From Mesaphorura yosii (Eukaryota; Arthropoda; Collembola; Poduromorpha; Tullbergiidae), in NCBI GenBank assembly GCA_009869945.1, contig WIXG01000048.1:62001-126000 (forward strand): 64,000 nt of DNA. The letters run 5' to 3'. A model generated the notes under the pieces. The model saw only the letters and a list, made by a program, of their open reading frames with translations, was not told where the DNA came from and did not search any database. Within the stretch, counting starts at the first letter, position 1. Every line of letters starts with the position of its first letter. The position numbers were made by a program, and so were the translations under genes. This document shows positions 1 to 12,504 of the stretch, in pieces.

Positions 1-3000
1 GAACAAATACAGCCCATTCAAAACAATCAAGTGCTTCCAGCTGACGGGCAAAGCTCTGGCTAACATCGTTAAACAAATCAGTCTCCACGTCAAATCCAAA
101 TCGTATCACATTGTTCATGAGCAACCACGACACTTTGTAGTCAAGAGCATCCGGGCTGCGAATCCTCGCAGAGAGCAATTTCTTGACGGGGTATCCAGAG
201 CAACTGTACGCCTTCAATAGGTTGACGCATAAATTAGCTGCTGTTGGTTCCTCGTGAGTCGAGGCAGGGAAGTTCAGATCGGACGTATCACAATCAGCAG
301 GAACGATAGCCATCTTGATGAACCGATGATAAAGTTCGACGACTCGAGGAATGCTCTGGTTGATCGGAGCCAAGTACCAGATGTAGACGGCGAAGTGTTG
401 AAGCCATTCCGTCGTGGTCATGTGGCAGAGATTAAGTCTAGCCCAAATTGGGCAGCCAGAACACACTTGATACAGTTCTTTCAGATCAGGAGACAAAAAG
501 TCCTCAGCGTTGCAAATCTCCCACTTGAGCATCTGCACATCTGTGGTCTCTTTAGCGTCATAGCTGTTCTGTGCCATGCATAATGCCAGCGTGCAGTTGT
601 CTTGTTCTACGGCTTCTTCGCAAGCTTTCAGTTTCTCTCCTCGACGAACAAGGGCAGTTACAGAATTGTCGGAACGCGAGTCCCTGAACACTCCAATGCC
701 GTCGGCAACGAGCCATTGAGTAAGTGCTTGTCGTTGATAGTAGCAAAATCTTCGATCAAGTCTTCCCGTAAATTTTTTCTCAACTTGGTCCTCCGGCCAC
801 AAAATCTTGCAAAGATTCCACATGTGCTCCTCTTCCTCCAACAGTTCGTTGTTGTTCCGTGGCCCAGTCCCACTCGCTGTTGCTGCTTTGTGTCGCAAGT
901 CCTTCAATGCTTCTGCATGTGATGCAACGTTGCCGAAAGGACATGGTGCAAATTTGCCTTCGTGAAGCAACTCAGAACTTTGCCGCTGTAATTCTAGTTG
1001 TCGTTTTAAGGCTTGAATTGTTTTGACGGCCGTTTTCTCTGTTTCCAATTTCTCGAAGTATGGCTGCAGTCGCATGACGTTTACTTGTCCAAGGTAGCCT
1101 TTGGGCCTAGTGGTTCTTACATTCCTGATTCGAAGATAGTGTCCACCGGGGCCAAATCCGACACGGCCTCCTCGGTTTGAACGGGACGGAACACAAGGTG
1201 GTTCTTCATACAATTCAGCAAACATGTCTTCTGGACGTTTGATTGCGATAAGAGGCGGCTGTCTTCTCTTTATGACTTTACGTACTTGCATGCGTGGTTT
1301 GATCATTCGACCAAATCTGTCCTCTATAATGCTATCCTCAAGTGTAAGCTGTTGGAGTAGCTGTCGCGGACGAAAGTCATTTCCTGATTTGAGTTCTGTA
1401 GAATACCCCTTCGGCTGCACAATCAAAGTACCACCAGATGTCAGCTGAATGGATGGAGTGGGCGTTTTCTGAACAAATGATGGTGTCATACTTTTCGTAG
1501 CCATGCTGAATTCTGAGTCCGTGTCAGGACTCACTCCAACATCCGCATATTTTAAGATCCTTCTCGGTGCTGGTGGAGGACTTTCCAAGAAAGAAAGTGT
1601 GGCATCAAAATCCTGCTTGACTGGTAGCGCTGACGGTCTGCCTCCCCATTTTCCGCTCTTGATACTCAAAGCGTACATGGAATCAGACTCCTTTCGGCCC
1701 CATCTTGACTCGGGCGTTCTTTTGGAAGACGCAAAACGAGGAGGTCGAGACTTCTTCGCAGGAGCGATTTCTATACAGCATATAAAGATAAATTCATTAT
1801 GCCGTGCTCTTCATATGTAGTAACATTCTAGTGAATAGAATGCGATGAAAAGACAAAGCAAAAAGCAACTGAGGTGCAAATAGTTTATTTCGCCATCGAA
1901 TTTAGAATTTTACTACTTGCGAGCTTCGCTTTACCGCATGATTCTGTGTTCTATTAAATGTAGAGTATTTAGAGCCATTTACCATCAACACTTTCATCAA
2001 TATCAAGCACTGATCTCATTAGTCCAATTTTTGGGCTTGTGGCACGGTCAGAAAGTATTGATTCATACAAAGGCTCCTTTCGTGTCCCCATCATTACGTC
2101 GTCTCGACCAAAATCTGTAATGAAAGTAGTGACACGTAGAACAATATTAGTACGTCGAAGATTATGTACCCGTGATAACAAAAAATTACGATTAGTAGTA
2201 ATGGTGTACCTGATTCACATTCACTTGGCGTTAGTGGATTGAATTCTATATCTTCGTCACTATCAGTGTCATCCATCCCGTTTCCATTATCGCCCTCGCC
2301 ACAAATTGGAGATGGTATACCTTGAGGATATGGATAAGCACGAAATTCAGACTTGCCGGTCTCTCCTAATTCTTTCTTCAGAATCGAGAAGTCGGTCGAG
2401 CTCTTCTCAAGTTCCTGCTTGACAGTCAAGGCTGGTGGTTGCATGGGTGATTTAAACTCCTCGACATTGACCCCACCCAGTCCGGATCTTTCCTGACGAG
2501 GTTTCACAGGAGCCAAAGTTTCCACTTTACCTTCCTCGCTTTCTTCGGGCTCGCACGTGTACTTCGAGAAGTGTTTAACCTGTTTCGAGGAGGAGCACTT
2601 ATAAGCTTAAACTTAAATGGATTTAAGAGAAATAGTGTTGACATTTAACATACCCTAAATTTCCATACTCCAAGTTCAGCATCGTAAGAAATGAATTCCG
2701 CGTCCATTCGCTTGCAGGACCTTCGAAGTTTGTCTTCATAATTCAAAGCTTTAACTCTCTCAGGTGATTTAACAGGCTCTTGCGTACTTTTATCGACTGG
2801 CCAGATGCGCTCCATCGTGATTTCAGCCGGAACATTTATACCTTTGCCAACCGGAGGTTTAACGCTGTCATCAGGATACACCACGGTCTCCTTATGGCGG
2901 AAATGCACTGCACCATAAAAAACAAGAATGAGTCCTCAGTTACATGAAAAATGAAAGCTGTCGCAAAAACCCAATTTACCTAAATCGTCCAGATTTAATC

Positions 3001-5671
3001 CTCCGACGTCAACAGGTTGAATGAACTGAATACTACCGAAGTTATGGCGACCAATCAAGAACCCCTCCAAGAAGCACTGTCCGTCTTCGTCAGTAAGGGC
3101 ATCCAATTCATCAAGCGTTGGTTCCATATAGTAGCCAGCCCGAGTGCACTTAACGTTGGACTTGTATCCTCTTGATTTCATGTGCCGCCGGCCCCTGAGA
3201 GGCTCCTGTGTGCTGAGCGGAGTAGTAGACGAGAAATTATTAGATTGATGTTGAGGTTCTTCGGTGGCAGAGGTTTGTCGCTCTGAACTGGCAGAAGTCA
3301 GGGAGGTTGCCAAACTACTTTCGTCCATATTATTTAGAGAATAGTCTACACTATGGGTACTGAACCTTCCACGAAAGTTATTGGCACCAGCACGCGTAGA
3401 ATCAGATGGAGTAAACTTGGGTGCAGGCGGAGTTGAAGTTTGAGGTGGCTCGTTCATGCCTGGTATGTCTTTCAGTGATAATTTCTTGATGGATGTCTTT
3501 GGCAAAAGTACGTCAATTGGAGCCAAACTGATATCCTCTTCGAATCCATCAAAAATGGAAGACTGTTGAAATCCGTTCAATTATAGCATGTAAGAGTTGC
3601 CAATGTGTCGATACTACGTGAAATCAGTAAGTCATACCTTGTGCGAGTAACTCGAATTCCGAGATGTAGAAAATGTCAGGTTTCCAAGTGCAGATAGAGA
3701 CGAAGAAGTTGAAAGATGACTAGATGTTCTGCGTCGCGATGCTTCTTTGACAGCTCTCAGCGCAAGGGGATTTGTTGGTTTAGTCATTTCTTCCAAACTT
3801 CTATTTGTCTGTAGGAAACAGAAACATTTAGTATTTTGAAATGCCCATTGATTTGGTTATAATATGAATTAAAAGTTAACTTACGATAACATTGTAAAAT
3901 AGTGGAGAGTCCTTGTACGGTGTCGTCGCGAAAGGAATTGGTCCGGTTGACTGGGGCGCCACTTGAAGATTGGTTGATGCCATAGTATTTGTGCCTGGAG
4001 TATTATTAAAGAAAGAAAATCCAGTCGAAGGCTGTTGTTGCTGAGGATTTGAAAAACTAAATGACGGAAATGTGGTTGTTGTGGTCGCAGGTGCTCCAAG
4101 CGAAATTGTAGTAGGATTGGGGTTGAAAGAAAAGCCAGTTGAAGCAGTTGCTCCTCCAAACATGGGAGCCGGTGTTGTGCCGAATGAGATGCTCGTTGTC
4201 GTTGTTGTTGGAGTTGAAAACGAAAACGTTGATGCCGGAGTTTGTCCTGAAATTCAGAGTTATTTCAGATTAATTACGGTTTCTTGGATCCTGTCGAAAG
4301 TCGTGACTCACCAAATTGCTGAGTTGTCGGCTGAGTGTTAAATGTAAACGGCTGAAATGGTTTGGCTTGTGCTGGCTGTGAAAAAAGTGATGTTCCGGCA
4401 GTGGAGGTTCCGGGCGTATTGGTAGTTCCAAATGGAGCGCTTGCAGTTGACGCAAATATACCTGATGGCTTATTCAATGTAGTGTTGAAACCAGTAAACG
4501 TGGTGGTGGTTGCTGCTGGAGCAGTCAGAGGTTTGGTATTGAATAAGTTCATCTGAAACGGGAAATTGTATTATTGACGTGGAAGTGGACAGCTTTTCGC
4601 AAATTAAAATACCTGCGTTTGTGGTTGGGCATTGAACGAAAACGGAGTAGCTGAAGTGGCTGTTGCAGTATTGTTTTGGTTAAACATCAGCCCAGTGGAC
4701 TGGGTAGTTGTGGTTGGGAATGAAAACGTGGGAGTGCCAAACGTAGTGCCCGTGTTGGTATTAGAAAACAGTCCTTGTGGTTTCGGTTGGTTTAAGTTTG
4801 AGAATAAACCTTGAAAGGAAAAACAGAATTAAATCGGTAAAATTTTAAAAAAGTTCATGTTCTTGATACTTTTTATTGCACTCACCCGTGCTTGCCGCCG
4901 GAGTTCCAAAAGTGGTAGTCCGTTGCTGTCCAAATGTGGGCGCAGTAGAAGTTCCCAAACCCGCGAAAATGCTGGTGGGCTGCTGGGTGACACCACCAAA
5001 CAGTCCGGTCTGGGTGGAACCCTTTCTTCCCAACTGATAGTCCTCCATTCTTAATTCCTCCAGGCTCTTGTTGTCGTATTCTTTCATGCATGTAATGCAC
5101 TGGTGCCGAGTACTGATTGGAGAAGGCTGGCCATTTCTCATCATGGTGTCGGTGCCGCCCAACGGATTAAATGGAATTGACGTCCCTTGAGCCTGACCTG
5201 TGTAAAAGTTGATATGCAAAGCATTTGTGTTCTATTCAAGTTCAATTTACCTAAGCTACGTGAAGCATTAAAGTCGTCTACCTTGAGTAAATGGAGTAAT
5301 GCCAGTGACTGGATTGCTGAAAATGCCTCCAGTCGTAGACACGGGAGCAATACGATTAGGCTGTGCAGCACCAAAGATCGGCGTAACAACATTGGACGGT
5401 GTTGAACCAAAGCTTGTACCAAAAGTTGTTTGTTTCATGGGGGTGTTAAAACCAGCGGTTGTGGCTGTGCCTCCAAAAAGTGGCATTGCGGTATTTTGTT
5501 GTGTTTGCCCAAATAGGCTTGGTGTTGTGGTGTTTGCTCCAGCCGTGAAACTCCCTAATTCAGTCCGAAAGTGATTATTACTACAATATTTACAATTTGA
5601 GCCTCGAAGCTCAAAGTAAACTTACCAAACGTGCTGTTTGGTTGATTCGTAAAACTTGTGGACCCAAACAT
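1..5671 (-). CDS. Nup98-96: Nup98-Nup96 nucleoporin precursor (3' end beyond window)
   Basis: This is the precursor of two nuclear-pore proteins. Nup98 is the FG-repeat barrier and mRNA-export nucleoporin; Nup96 is a Y-complex scaffold subunit. Coding exons on the minus strand are 5626-5671, 5282-5554, 4886-5197, 4613-4809, 4312-4552, 3885-4246, 3638-3808, 2980-3562, 2654-2907, 2210-2579, 1983-2114 and 1-1770; phases agree at every junction. Residues 1-530 are FG/GLFG-rich and open MFGSTSF. A GLEBS (Gle2/Rae1-binding) segment lies near residues 130-165, with MKEYDNKSLEELRMEDY visible. The autoproteolytic domain spans about 676-817 and starts GYYMEPTLDEL. It ends at VKHFSKY, where the family cleaves between F817 and S818. 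Nup96 then runs from S818 to about residue 1570 at the left edge, so perhaps 150-250 residues are missing. Presence of the HFS triad and GLEBS makes the assignment very safe. Confidence 0.96.
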
Positions 5672-6120
5672 CTTGATAAACTGACGTGATTCAGATAAAA
5701 CTTAGAATGAATTGGGTGATAAAAATCCACCTGGCTGAGATCAGGAAGTCACAGTATAAAATACGATCTAAGGGTTTCAGTCCAGTGTATTGTATCTCAA
5801 AAGTACTTTTTGCAGCAACATGTACTTCCTGTTTAATGCCGACTGAACGAAATAAATCACAAAATCACCTGCAGAGGAATTACGTGAACGTAAACAAATG
5901 CTAACCTGATCGATAGAATTTCGATACACTAGCGTTGACCTTACTCACCAGTCCACAAAATGTGCAACAGTAGACGACAGTGGTGACTTCCGCTCGCGTA
6001 ATACCCTGTCTATTACCCGAGTCAGTTCAAATCGTTGACCTAGATTCATGCAAAGTTCTATAAAGGCAGTCACTTTTATCAGGTAGCAAGTAGAACTGAA
6101 TGAAGTCAATGTTTACAACT
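5672..6120 (-). promoter_or_regulatory. Probable 5' UTR exon and promoter region of Nup98-96
   Basis: On the minus strand a strong donor (GTGAGTAAG) lies at about 5942-5950. An acceptor-like CAG lies about 13 bases before the Nup98 start codon. This suggests a non-coding first exon around 5951-6050 spliced to the coding exon, with the promoter further right. No TATA box was seen. The placement is inferred from splice signals only. Confidence 0.35.
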
Positions 6121-7040
6121 TGGCAGAGTATAATTATTTCAAGCTAGCAAAAATAGTGAGCCTTCTATTTACAAAAGTTAAGTTATGGAAAGAAATACGA
6201 AGGTACAACGTTTTTTGGATCTTGCTTTCTTAAATGTAATCACTAGTTAGTCAATTTCCCAATCCTGCTTAAACCCTTTTCCGACTTTTCGCCAACACAA
6301 ATCGTAGTTAGCTGACCTACAAGTTCGCTTGCGGGACGATTTATTCTGTATTTTGCATTACAACACAATGCACTTGGCCTCTGTATTGCTTTGTGCAGCT
6401 TGTTCATTTTGAATCCAAGTGAGTGCACGGCGCGTACCCGCTTTCAAAAGCCAGTCTAGCCACACTCAAATTTGCAACGACAACTTGGGATTGAGACTTT
6501 TGGGACTCGAGCATGAGGCATGAGGAAAGGAAGCGAGAAAATGACGGCCAGATTGATTTTTCTTTGGAGAGACCGTCTTGCATAAAAGACGAAAGAATTT
6601 AAAGGAAGGAACCGGCTTCATTTCGAGACACTACTTGTTTGTCGGGAGTCCAAGACTGGCATGCTGATTGCTGATGCATGGTAATGTGACTTGAAAATGC
6701 ATTCGAAAATTAAGATAACTGTGGGCTATGAATTCAGACAAGACATGAAACTTTGCTAGGCTAGACAGAAAAGTAGTCAGCAGTTATGACCGTTGGCTGG
6801 TCTAGTATGAGCGGGATGTTAAATAAAACACAATTAACGCACATTGGTCATTAGTTTACCCAAATTTAATTCGCAACTGAGAAGGTTCACAATGAGAAAT
6901 GATCGATCCAGACCTACTGTTGGTTACAATCTTGAGCCGATTTTTTGGATGGGGCCATACGATTTTTTTGTTCGCGATTAGATGGATTATCTCCTATAAA
7001 TTACAAGAAACGTGAAAATGTCGATATTCGCTGATATTCT
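6121..7040. other. Intergenic stretch between Nup98-96 and NAP1
   Basis: It should hold the NAP1 3' UTR on the minus strand. I see no convincing exon, RNA gene or repeat. The short open frames here lack domain features or splice support. Confidence 0.4.
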
Positions 7041-8544
7041 TTATGATTGTCCACCTTCATCTTCCTCTTCATCCTCCATCCCCATCCCCTCTTCGTCTTC
7101 CTCCTCCTCTTCCTCGTACTCGTCATCCAAGGCCTCCCCAGTGTAGTACAAGACTGCATGCGGAATAATCCTCTCGCGAATGTATTGACCGATTTCAAAA
7201 TCAGTTGTCAACTTAATCTGAGTCTGCTCGTCCAACTCGGTCTCTCCATCGTCTGGAACTTCAGCGTCACGAAAACGGTGTAGATTTGAGAGATTTGGAA
7301 TTACCGATAGGGGCCTACCTTGTGGAGGATTAAAGAAGTTGAAGAACGAATCCGCATTTACAGTTCTTTGAACCGTGCGAGTTTGGCCGCTTCGTTGGCC
7401 GGTTCGGTTCTTTTGCTTCTTTCGGACCAATTTGACAGTAGCGTTTTTCCCCTTGGCCCAATCAATTTGACAACCCTGCATACGAAATACAGAACCTTAA
7501 TACATGCATACGTGAACATCCATTTACGAAAGAAAAAGGCACAAAATCACTTACGGTGCAGCTCACAATCTCTGCTCCCTCAAATTGAAATGGGTCCTCA
7601 GGTTCAGGCTCACATTTCATGGTGTATGACTTTGTCAAAACAGGATTCGAGAAGAATTCATTTGGCGAGAAATGAAAGTGAAGTTTGAATCCCTAAAGAA
7701 TATTAAGTCACAATTTGAGAGAAATTCGATACAACTGTTTAGTAGAAGCTTAAAAAGTGATATGGGCTACTATCATAGTACCATGGGTTTAGCATTCATT
7801 TCCACAGTGATGTCAGTCAAATGCTTCAAAATGGGCTCGTCCTGAATCTCAATCATGTCTTGAAGCATGTCAACATTTTTGAAGATCTTCAACCAGAAAT
7901 CGGGAATTCCCTTGACCTTTTCCCTCCCGTCATTGGCTTCACCATCTCCACTAGCAATTCAAAACGAGACATTATTCCAAAAGCACCAAGAACTTCATAA
8001 GGCAATTTAATATCTTACAGATTGACTTTAGCAACTGCCTCAACAACGTCTTCAATATCAGAGTGCAAAATCTCACATTCTTTGTCAGTAGGCTCGTATT
8101 CTCCAGTTGTAATTTGACGGCGCTACAACACAATATAATGCATATTTAGCTTCAAAAATCATTCTTGGTCACAGTTGCATAATGCAGAACAAGGTCTCAT
8201 GGATTAGGATTTACCTTCTCAAAGTGTGGTTGGTAAAGCGGTAAGTACTTGACCTCCAACTCGTGCATCTCGCGATAAAACTCGGCTTCCAGCTTGATAA
8301 TGTCCATTTGAACGTTCTTCAGAGCATGAACACGACGCTGGACTTCTGGAAGAACTTCCTCTTCTTCCTCTTCCTGTGAAGGATCCGAAGGAGAACGAAT
8401 TGTGTACACGCACTAAAAGCTCAAACTCACAATGACATGATTTGAACTTACAACGTTCACCTGATCGACGTCAGCATCTCCAGTCTCGACAGTGGATCCG
8501 TCATCGTCACCAGCTTCTTCAACCTCCAAGTTTGGATCTTGCAT
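7041..8544 (-). CDS. Nap1: Nucleosome assembly protein 1 (NAP1 / NAP1L1-like)
   Basis: This is a histone chaperone that binds H2A-H2B and shuttles between cytoplasm and nucleus. Coding exons (minus strand) are 8452-8544, 8215-8373, 8019-8122, 7782-7950, 7555-7692 and 7041-7475. They sum to 1098 nt, giving 365 residues, close to the family norm of about 370-390. The start follows an acceptor-like TTTAG in the 5' leader and begins MQDPNLEVEEAGDDDG, the usual acidic N-terminus. The NAP domain includes a long alpha helix (VQRRVHALKNVQMDIIKLEA), GIPDFWLKIFKNVDML, the KKQKNRTGQRSGQTRTVQRT basic loop and the hallmark ADSFFNFFNPP. The protein ends in a highly acidic tail (EYEEEEEEDEEG) and stops at 7041. 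All exon phases fit. Nothing looks damaged. It is an ortholog-level call. Confidence 0.96.
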
Positions 8545-8894
8545 TTTGCTAGTTTTCTTGCTATTTTATTTTTGCACTTCAAGCAGTTCTTCAAGCGGCA
8601 GGTGCGATTTTTGTCTTTCTTGGGCCTAAATAATAAAGAAAAAGAAAGATGTAGCATGTAATTCCGCCTCCTTGGCTCATGCTGTTCCTGATCTGAATAG
8701 ACAGGAAGGGGGACGATAACGATAACGAGTAACGGTGACTTTCCTGTCTGGTTAAGTTTATCTAAGGGAGTCCCCACAGGTCAAAATTAAGTTAACTACC
8801 GGTAGCAAGATGTATATGAATCAACTCAGAACAAAGGCATTGTCTGGTGTCTGGGCCTGAGCCTGACTTAACTTAATACAATAATCGCGAGTTA

Positions 8895-9184
8895 TTAAGT
8901 TTCAACTTGATTCAGCTCCTTTAGGCTTGCTTTTAGTACGTGGAGTTTTTCCTTTTGCTTCCGTAAGTCCTCCACACTGTCCAGATAATCCAAGTATTCT
9001 TTGCATTTTTCTCGGGATTCTCTAACCCAACAAGCGAAGCAAAAGCGAGCAGATCGGGCTCGTCCAGTGAGTTCAATTTTTTTTAAATCGTATGATACCT
9101 GAACTAAATCTTTCAAAGTTATACTCCTAAATTCCTCGAAATCGGAGGGTTTTGTTCTTCACTGTCCCCCCCCCCCTCTGCCAT
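8895..9184 (-). CDS. Small coiled-coil protein of unknown family, apparent 1-nt frameshift
   Basis: I do not recognise the family. A minus-strand open frame ending at 8895 encodes a basic and acidic helical protein. Its parts include DLVQVSYDLKKIELTG, then RFCFACWVRESREKCKEYLD, then a heptad-like KQKEKLHVLKASLKELNQ C-terminus. A plausible start ATG (MAEGGG, after an 11-base homopolymer at 9166-9176) sits at 9182-9184, but that frame ends after about 21 codons. Shifting by one base at the AAAA run near 9146-9149 joins the two frames into about 94 codons. The break may be a sequencing or assembly error, since homopolymers lie next to it, or a real lesion. Alternatively, translation begins at the internal Met (MKDLVQ). 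It lies about 350 bp upstream of NAP1 on the same strand. Confidence 0.5.
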
Positions 9185-9189
9185 GTTGC

Positions 9190-11580
9190 TATTACACTAC
9201 TAATCTGAGTACTACACAACTAAAACGGAGAAAGAATATTCATGCAATCAAAAATTGATTTTACTGATGTTGGCCACAAACACCGCTAGTACAGTAAAAA
9301 CTTAAGCTACCAACTTTTCACGCTCAGGAGGCCCCACAGTGATCGCGAGTAGAGATAAAATTGTATGCTTGTCTAAGCTGCAATGGAAATTTTAAATTCC
9401 GTGCAATGTGTGCAAGCGTATCAAGAAAGGATACACGTCTACTTACCAAAAGGTCTTGTAGTTTCACAATGGAGCGATGCTTTCCCTGATAATTTAGAAC
9501 GAAACTTAACAATGGCGAATGGAAATAAATTCGTCTTCGGACTTCGAAGAACTAAGTTGGGTCATGCAACTTTACGCCACGGAGTCGGGCGAATGAAAGA
9601 AAGAAGCAGACAGGCAAGTGAGCGCCTTTTGCACAGTGCAAATGTTGTGTGAGCCTTCCTTCAATTCTGCGCTTTTCTTAGTGTAGCTGTTGTACGGCAT
9701 TGGCCAAGAAGTACGCAGGCTGACTCTGCAAGTCAGAAGCAACAGCAGCGTGCAGAATTGAACTCGTGCGCATGAGACTAGTCGACCATCATTTCGCTCA
9801 GACCGGCATAGATGCTGACACTTGCACGTGTACGAATCTGCATACAAACTCTGTCCGTTGTTGTGTGTCTGTCAATTTTCCATACATTCCAATTTCCTGT
9901 TGATGAATTAGGAAATAAGACTCTGACCCTGCTGTTCTTTTAATTGCCACATCTTAAGTGCTGCAGAGAAACACAAACGTAAGATTTTCTGTACAGTTGA
10001 CTCCGTCCAGCGACTTCAGGAAGTTGGTCATGAGAGCATCAAGTTGTTTATATCAGCAACAGCGTGAAAAATTTGCGAGACAATGGCGTACTTTATTGTT
10101 CTTTATAGATTAGAACATGAAAAATCGGATGTGTAGCAGGAATCGCTTGCAGCCGTAACGTAGATACTTTGTTCGTGGCTAAGCAACCTTGAGACTTATA
10201 AATAAACTTCAACGCGTCTCTAGACATATGAGGTGGGCGATGGCAGAAGATGAGCCATTGCCTAAGCCTATGCTCCATGGTTGTAGATGAAATTGAAACA
10301 TAAATGTCGGATAATTTCAAAGGAAAATTGCAAGCAGGATATGCAGGCCCATAATGCCATAAGGCCAGAGACCGTGCGTGACTGGGTTATGGCTTCTCCT
10401 TGAAACTGAGATGGGAAAACGAACTACGAACGCCCTCTTCCATATTCAAAACTCTTGCGGCCCAGATTTTTTGTTAATGTGTCGAACAAATGTGTATGCC
10501 AACTCTGCTTGTAAAGTCCAGAAGTGGTTTGATTTTTTCTTAAAATATGTAATGGAACTCTTATCTTTGGTCAGAAGCAATTTTTTCGATGGCAAGACCA
10601 CGGACAGGATCCATCAACATATTCTCACAGGAGAATGTTATCCATTTTATGTTTTCTTTTCAAGAAACCGATGTCAAGACCACAAAATGCGCACACCGAC
10701 AAAGCCCGAAAAGAATGAAGATAAATTATAAGAGGAAAACTTGCAATATCAAATCACGTTCGATTTTATTGGCGAAGTGTTAAATGTGCATCTCATTCGC
10801 CACTTTACAGCATCCAAATAAAATAAAGATCGCTGTGTTAACGATTTTGCCTCTGATCTCCCGAGAAGACTAAACACGACACATAAATATTATTGTTTTT
10901 GTGTGCACATAAAAATCACGCCTGAATTTAGCAACCGAAAACAGCCGCATGAGGTAGTTTGCAGATGCATCATCCGTGAACACGAAACGTGTAGATTTTA
11001 TTACTGCTCTTTTGGAGATGATGGTCTTAAACCCCACAAACACCCTGACAGCGTCCTCGGGGGCAGAGCTATGAGTGATACGCCTCTGAACCTTTGTCGA
11101 TGCCTTTCAAACACTTAGCTCGAAATTAGATTAGTGAAACACATAAAAATATTCTCTTGGCTTATTACCCGATTTTGCACAAAAGATGTTTGGGAGCAGG
11201 AGCCAGCCGAGGCGAGTCTAGCCCACTCGCACTTAATATCATAACACACGCGTATTCCAGCCTAGTATAAAAACTTGAGATTTTTGCAACTTTTCCATTT
11301 GTTTATATTTATCATCTGTTCCGTGCCAAAAGATCTTGCAAATAATAACGTTGGTCGTGAAACAGGAGATGGTGGAACTGCAGAAGTGCGAAATAATTGG
11401 CAAAAGTGATTCAGTGCACAATAGACAGACGCGAAACGAGCCCATTTCATTGTAGTCCAAGAATCTGTCGTCTGATCTTTCAACTTCCATTGCATTGCTA
11501 CAAGACGATTCGTGAGACAGTCGTATCTGAAGCTCAGGTGCCGGTCTGTGAAATAAGACAAGCTACTTTAATAACCTCGT
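9190..11580. other. Intergenic stretch without supported genes
   Basis: Several open frames of 60-117 codons occur on both strands. None shows a recognisable domain, a convincing splice framework or conserved motif. No tRNA-like arm, array or terminal-repeat element was seen. Confidence 0.4.
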
Positions 11581-11771
11581 AAAATTTCATCTCCTCTCAA
11601 AAGAGTCTATTGAAAAGAGTCAAAGTTTACGAGAAACATTGACAACAGATACCGTGCGTTGTACCCGTGGCCGTGTCCAGTTCTCCGCATTAGACACTTG
11701 ACCAGCAACAGAACAAGTGCAGGCACAAACATCAAGACTTTGTGATTCAGGCTTGCGGACGAAGCAGCGGA

Positions 11772-12504
11772 ATGTCATCCCCAAAGGAATTTCACATGGA
11801 CGCCGTGTATCCAGAACCGCTATCCAGGCTTCGGCGTGGTCATGGCCTGCCAAACAGTTGTAGCGAATCCTCTTCATCGCCGTCGTACAGAAGAGCGGTC
11901 AGGAAGCACATGCGCAGAGGGACAACGAGCAGCGGTGGACGGTTTCGTACGCAACCAGTCACTTTTCATGAGATCCAGGTGAGACTCCGCGTAACATGCA
12001 ATCACATTTGTTGCCTTTTCTTCTGGGATACCATGATATCGCTTCATATGGCTTTACGTATTCGGCCTATAAATGGTCCAGCCACGAGCCTCCAAGTCTC
12101 ATTTTAACATGATTTTCCATGCACAGGAGGTTGACGAGGAGAATTTGGTCGAGACTGAACCGGATAACACTTCAACCGCCGGCACGGCAAGTAAATCCGA
12201 GTCAGACTTGAAGGCGAAGTTCGAGCTGTTCTACCGATCTATTGGAGCGCCCACGGTAGTCAAAAATGAGAAAAATTCGAATCCGAAAGATGGTTCAAGC
12301 GAGGCAGCGGATTTCACACCAGCCGATTCTTCCACAAAAAATGCAAACGTCTCGCCACCAAACTTTATTGAAGCCACAGTGCCACCGAAGCCATTTGTGC
12401 CAATAAAGAAACACCAGTTAAGAAGCCAGGATGATTCTTCGACCGGCGCAAGCCAAATTCCTGACAACCCCAACTTTAACCCGAAGAGTCGCCCGTCCTT
12501 GTAA
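11772..12504 (+). CDS. Unrecognised, largely disordered protein, two exons
   Basis: I do not recognise this gene. Exon 11772-11978 ends in a clean CAG|GTGAGA donor. Exon 12127-12504 follows a GCACAG acceptor and ends in TAATAA. The join is phase 0 and gives 194 residues. The N-terminal part is basic and serine/arginine-rich (SESSSSPSYRRAVRKHMRR) and leads into a short conserved-looking block across the junction, PVTFHEIQ then EVDEENL. The second exon has a helix-like LKAKFELFYRSIG and then polar, Pro/Ser-rich sequence (ATVPPKPFVPIKKHQL). No signal peptide or membrane segment is present. The first ATG in frame is 11772, but an acceptor-like TTCAG at 11746-11750 with an open frame after it means an upstream exon could exist. 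Tandem AATAAA signals follow at 12838 and 12849. Confidence 0.6.

Noticed and set aside
1969-2181. Stand-alone 70-residue minus-strand ORF
   Set aside because: It is the Nup98-96 exon 1983-2114 read through flanking introns, not a separate gene.
9383-9652. 89-codon plus-strand ORF opposite a minus-strand frame
   Set aside because: No recognisable features, no promoter or splice support; both strands are open by chance.
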